DNA of 64,000 bases from Isoetes taiwanensis (Eukaryota > Streptophyta > Lycopodiopsida > Isoetales > Isoetaceae): contig JAJEKV010000093.1 in the NCBI GenBank assembly GCA_021234155.1, positions 3,339,174-3,403,173 of the forward strand, read 5' to 3'. Below the pieces are notes generated by a model, which did not search any database, was not told the origin of the DNA, and worked only from the letters and a program-made list of their open reading frames with translations. The number at the start of each line of letters is the position of its first letter. Within the stretch, counting starts at the first letter, position 1. Shown one piece after another: positions 60,540 through 64,000 of this stretch. The position numbers and the translations under genes are program-made.

Positions 60540-63405
60540 ACTATTTTGTCCTTTCCCTTGCCATGAAAAATGCGACCAAATGAATATTGAGGATCGTAAG
60601 AAGCCCACGAAAGTAATAAATGATTTTTCCCTTCCTGCACGATCATCAAAGCTAAAATAAGTCCTTAAAAAAAAGATAGCACCATCATCATTGAATCAAT
60701 TGTTCAAATTAGGACTAGATCCACGCCATAATACCATTATAATATAAGATATATCATTCAACTCCCACAAATCAAACCAACGCCCACGGGTCCAATAGTT
60801 TCTACGGATTCGGACAAAACTTAAAAAGCATAAGTCTTCCATAAACAGATCCAATGACATTCTGGAACTCGGCCAAAAACCCAAAAAGCACAGGTCTCCT
60901 ATAAATCATCACTTTGCACACAAAGGAAATAACAAAGAATAACTATGCGCAAAGATCCAATGCCTTTTCGGATTAGGCCAAAAACTCAAAAAATCATATA
61001 TCTCCCATAAACAGATCTAATGGCTTTCTAGATTTCAGCCAAATAAATACTAGGGCATCCAAATGAATATTGGGGATCATGAGAACCTGCATAGGTAATA
61101 GATGATTTTTTCCTTCCTACATAATCGTCAAAAGCTAAAAAAAAATAATACTTCAAAAAAGATAGCATCATCATCGTTGAATCAATCCAGTTTTATTTAT
61201 CCAAATTAGAGCTAGATCCATGGTACAATAACATTATAATATAAGATATGTCATTAACCAACCGCCAAATTCAATTAATGGCCACAGATCCAACAAATTT
61301 TTGGATTCCGACCTTAAAAGCATAGTCTCCCATAAAATAGATCCAATGGCACTCGATTTTACTTAAAAATACAAGAAGCGGTGTCTCCCATAAAAAACCA
61401 ATATGCACACAAAGGAAATACCAAAAGCAACACTACGTACACAGATCTAATGCCACAATGTAAGACCACTATATGCCACAAATCTAATGAGTTTTCGATT
61501 TTGATTAAAACCCAAAAGCATAAGTCTCCCATAAAAGCATCTAACGACTTTCTAGATTAGGAGACAAACTCAAAGGGCACAAGTCTCCCATAAATAACCA
61601 CTATGCACACAAAACAAAATACCAAACAACTACTATGCATCACAGATTTAATGGATTCCTCAACTTTTGCCAAAAACCCAAAAAACACAGGCCTCCCATA
61701 AACAACGTTAATGGCTTTCTAGATTTCAGCCAAAAACCCAAAATGCACAGGTCTTTGATAAATAACCACTATGCATACAAAAGAAATACCAAACAACCCA
61801 ATGAATTTCTAAATTTCGACTAAAAACCCAAAAAAGCATAAGTCTCCCATTACATTTGCAAATGCTTTTTACAAAATTTTGCGTTGGAGAAAAAAGATTT
61901 TAATCAAAAATAAGATTTTTATGAGGAGTTTTTTTTTTTTTACAAAACCATTGTATGTAATATCTAAGTCACTAAAAATAGATAAAGAAGAAGAAGATAT
62001 TTTAACGTCATGCCACAAGGCAGCGTCCAAGAAGAGAAGCGCTAGAGAGAGGATGTCAACTATTTCTGCGCTCATAACTTGAGCTATAGAGGTCAGATAT
62101 AGATCATCTCGGGCTCTTTGGGAAGCTTATGTAGAGATCTTTCCAGATCTACCAAGATAGGTACCTGTTTTTTGTACTTTTCAATCCCGATGCATTTTTG
62201 TAAACCGCATGCCATGCAGATTTGATGGTAATAGGTTTTAAATCGTAACTTTTTTGAATCCGTGATTCGCTTTGAGTGTTTTCTATTGCGTTGGAAAGCT
62301 CTCTTTGGGATATTTCTGATGATGTATAATATGCTCATATTTGCTTAAGTTTTCTAGGCAAAAACAGCAAATTTCCTGGCGGATTTAGTAGGGTTTCACA
62401 CCCCACTACTTGATTCTCTGCCTAGTTGGTCATTCTGGTCATGTCCTTTGTCCTGCATCATTGTAGTGCAGTAAGCTTTTATGAAGATATTGAAGAGATG
62501 ATGTTATCGTGGATGCATTTCATATGGGAAAAAAAAATTGAAACTTTTTGTTTTGGTGTGTTATGGGATTTGTGCTATATTTGATAGTTTATATGTAATT
62601 CATGAATTTGCTAATGTTTTTTGAATTTTTATTTTTATTTTTTCAAACCAAAAAAACAATATCTCCCAAAACACACCAAAAACAAAAAACAGATCCAAAG
62701 GCTTTCTGGAAGCCGACCAAAACTCCACAGAGCATAGGTCCCCTATAAACAACCATTGTGCACACAAAAGAAATATCAAACAACCACTATGCGCCACAGA
62801 TCCAACAACTTTCTTGATTTCAGTCGAAAACCCAAAACGCACAGGTCTGCTATCAACCACTATTTTGCATACGAAGGAAATACCAAACAATACTATGTGC
62901 CACAGATCCAAGGTCTTTTTGAGTTTTTGCCAAAACCTCAAAAAGCATAGGTCTCTAATAAGCAGATCCAACGACTTTCTGGTTTTCTGTCAAAAAATAA
63001 AAAATCACAGGACTCCCATGAACAACCACTATGCACAAAAAAGAAATATCAAAAAACCACTATGTGCCACAGATCCAATGGTTTTCGACTTCTTCGCCAA
63101 AACCCAAAAAGCAGGTCTCTCAAAAAAACAACCACTATGAGTATGCACAAAGAAATATCAATGCTTACCGGATCCAATGCCCTTCTAGATTTCGGCCAAA
63201 AACTCAAAACGCATAGATTTCCCACAAACAATCATATGCATACAAAAGAAATTCGAAACAACTACTATGCACTACAGATCCAATGCCATTTTTTATTTCG
63301 GTCAAAAATCCAAAAAAGCATAAGGTCTCCCATAAATAGATTCAATGGCTTTCTGGATTTCAGCCAAAAACCCAAAAGCGAAGGTCTCCCATAAATAACC
63401 ATTAG
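60540..63405. repeat. Satellite-like array with short and long units
   Basis: The consensus contains CAGATCCAATGGCTTTCTGG, ATTTCGGCCAAAAACCCAAA, AAGCATAGGTCTCCCATAAA and, in long units only, ACCACTATGCACACAAAAGA, AATACCAAACAACCACTATG. Short units are about 66 bp and long ones about 111-135 bp, alternating irregularly. A larger block (60,577-60,800) recurs at about 61,062-61,280, giving a higher-order period near 485 bp. The array is interrupted at about 61,860-62,690 by unrelated sequence. Short frames in this area are by-products of the repeat. Confidence 0.85.
61860..62690. other. Non-repeat segment inside the satellite array
   Basis: AT-rich sequence of about 830 bp between array units. 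Minus frame 62,338-62,093 is not recognisable. No terminal repeats or target duplication could be defined, so it may be an old insertion or a retained ancestral segment. Confidence 0.5.
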
Positions 63406-63697
63406 GGTCATTTCCCACTTGCCATTAAGTTAAGTTAAATAGGGCAAATAACTGGAACTTGCTTTCCCACTGACCCTTAAGTTACTATCAGTTAAGTTAA
63501 TTCCAGTTAATTTTTAACTGTTCATTTAACTTAACGGAGCATCCTTCTCACTAGAAAAAGTTAAGTTATTTTTTTTTAACTAAATTTAAAAATATTTAAC
63601 CAACTAGTGCAAAGTGACCTAAGCAAGGTCCACTTAACTTCTAACTTTTTGGTTAAGCATTAAGCTAACTTAACTACAAGTGAGAAATGGTTCCAGT
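63404..63697. mobile_element. MITE-like inverted-repeat element rich in AGTTAA
   Basis: The left end GGTCATTTCCCACTTGCCAT, then TAAG, is close to the reverse complement of the right end CTTAACTACAAGTGAGAAAT, then GGTTCC. The interior is crowded with TTAAGTTAA and AGTTAA words on both strands. About 290 bp, non-coding, no transposase. The superfamily is unknown because no target duplication is clear. Confidence 0.55.
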
Positions 63698-63719
63698 TAG
63701 GTTAGATTCTTAAATTGTA

Positions 63720-64000
63720 ATTTTGACAAGGATGCCAACTAGTTGACAAGTGTCTTATTAGTTTGATAGATTGAATAAAAAACATTAAAATAGGAGGTCG
63801 ATTGATTGACTGGTCACGTAGTACTTGACTAGAAAGTATTAAAATGGAGAGAATTGACTATAAATCAATTGATTGGCGAGAAAGTGTCTAAGTTAACCAA
63901 AAGTCAACTCATTGACTAGAGAGTCAACCAGTTTACTAGATTTTACTAGGTAGTCAAACAATTCACAAAATAGTAACTTGACAAAAAAAGTCATATCCTC
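63720..64000. repeat. TTGAC-rich stretch
   Basis: About seven TTGAC and three GTCAA words lie within 280 bp, often with AGTCAACT or TTGACTAG context. No longer period is regular. It continues past the window end. Confidence 0.5.

Noticed and set aside
61635-63394. Several 60-110-codon plus frames with repeated TQKKYQ/NHYA-like words
   Set aside because: They follow the satellite unit and shift frame with each unit; not genes.

Overview
The window looks like nuclear DNA of a land plant. It has a long P-class pentatricopeptide repeat (PPR) locus, Ty1/copia elements primed by initiator-Met tRNA, plant-type LINEs, tRNA-derived SINE-like units and short exons with GT..AG borders. It is AT-rich, gene-poor and repeat-dominated. 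A Penelope-type reverse transcriptase is unusual in flowering plants, so a bryophyte, lycophyte or fern is a reasonable guess, but the sequence alone does not settle it. Nothing bacterial, viral or organellar was seen: no operons, no rRNA and no canonical tRNA gene.

Layout. 1-1,000: remnant of a Ty3/gypsy gag (minus strand). 1,000-5,200: no recognisable gene, with a GC-richer block at 3,000-4,790. 5,200-7,440: short tandem duplications and a tRNA-like SINE fragment. 8,580-9,660: 5'-truncated LINE (plus). 9,660-13,370: no gene recognised. 13,386-15,780: minisatellites, tandem duplications and a MITE-like inverted repeat. 16,115-24,220: a composite element made of a Penelope-like reverse transcriptase (18,171-20,004, minus) between two direct repeats of about 1.53 kb, all punctuated by long (GATA)n arrays; the right repeat carries a LINE insertion. 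24,390-27,180: no gene recognised. 27,189-36,802: a Ty1/copia element (minus; TG..CA LTRs, GGCGC target duplication, PBS, PPT) with a second copia element nested in its integrase at 29,824-34,630. 36,808-41,219: PPR locus (minus), broken by frameshifts, with possible 3'-UTR introns. 42,215-43,830 and 44,234-45,440: two LINE fragments, the second with a 14-bp target duplication. 45,455-50,450: mostly unassigned. 50,470-52,480: array of units with tRNA-promoter-like boxes. 53,528-54,942: a probable spliced gene of unknown function (minus). 56,741-56,890: LINE 3' end. 58,888-60,060: two local duplications. 60,106-60,252: tRNA-derived SINE. 60,540-63,405: satellite-like array. 63,404-63,697: MITE-like element. 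63,720-64,000: TTGAC-rich tail.

How the parts relate. Most of the window is built by retrotransposition. One LINE family (copies at 8.6, 22.2, 42.2 and 56.7 kb) and the SINE at 60.1 kb share a similar 3' end followed by different short tandem repeats, which suggests that the SINE borrows the LINE machinery and that these insertions seed microsatellites. Only the PPR locus and the spliced locus at 53.5-54.9 kb look like host genes. Both carry apparent single-base frame breaks, so either they are decaying or the sequence contains indel errors.
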